A stretch of DNA of 5,313 nucleotides from an uncultured Bacilli bacterium (GTDB lineage: Bacteria; Bacillota_I; Bacilli_A; RF39; UBA660), in assembly GCA_947628125.1 (NCBI GenBank), contig CANQYR010000065.1, forward strand, positions 1 through 5,313, written 5' to 3'. The notes under the pieces are model-generated. The model did not search any database. It had not been told where the DNA came from and saw nothing but the letters and a program-made list of their open reading frames with translations. Made by a program: the position numbers and the translations under genes. Below, piece by piece: positions 5,299 through 5,313 of the stretch. Positions within the stretch are counted from its first letter, which is position 1, and each line of letters starts with the position of its first letter.

Positions 5299-5313
5299 AA
5301 TAACTGATAAAAT
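5285..5313 (+). promoter_or_regulatory. Possible extended -10 promoter at the right edge
   Basis: TGATAAAAT (5305-5313) reads as an extended -10 (TG, one base, then TAAAAT, 5 of 6). A poor -35, TTGTTT (5285-5290), lies exactly 17 bases upstream inside the terminator. It could start the next gene beyond the window. A T-rich tract makes such matches easy, so this is a weak call. Confidence 0.3.

Noticed and set aside
1..5313. CRISPR array, tRNA or rRNA gene, prophage, defence island or biosynthetic cluster
   Set aside because: No regular repeat-spacer pattern, no cloverleaf or rRNA core sequence, and every gene belongs to a conserved housekeeping family in its expected order.

Overview
This window looks like ordinary chromosome from a low-GC Gram-positive bacterium (Bacillota, class Bacilli in the broad sense). 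By eye it is about two-thirds A+T. Gene order, near-consensus sigma-A-type promoters and purine-rich Shine-Dalgarno sites all fit. TGA is used as a genuine stop (ireB, trmR) and tryptophans are TGG, so this is the standard bacterial code and not the Mycoplasma code. The protein divergence suggests an uncultured gut-type lineage near Erysipelotrichia/RF39, but that placement is inference.

Layout: positions 1-155 are non-coding. They hold a short repeat cluster and a very good promoter (TTGTCA, 17 nt, TACAAT). From 156 to 4689 there is a tightly packed plus-strand operon of seven genes: ireB/reoM, ruvX (yqgF), a DUF1292 gene (yrzB-like), mltG, trmR (yrrM), trhP1 (yrrN) and trhP2 (yrrO). Most junctions overlap (ATGA, TAATG, 14 nt) or are 1-14 nt apart, so translational coupling is likely. 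A 117-nt gap then carries a weak hairpin and a second strong promoter embedded in inverted repeats. This drives greA (4807-5274), which ends in a clear intrinsic terminator. A possible further promoter sits at the right edge.

This is the conserved Bacillus order yrzL-yrrK-yrzB-yrrL-yrrM-yrrN-yrrO-udk-greA, with udk missing. Two themes are combined. ireB and mltG act on cell-wall growth (PASTA-kinase signalling to MurA stability, and glycan-strand release). ruvX, trmR, trhP1 and trhP2 act on RNA: 16S rRNA maturation and 5-methoxyuridine at tRNA wobble position 34. greA rescues backtracked RNA polymerase.

I found no undescribed multi-gene system. The points most worth a second look are the symmetric elements around the greA promoter, the divergent two-U32-protein tRNA hydroxylation pair, the shortened IreB with its N-terminal threonine, and the TGTC repeats at the left edge.
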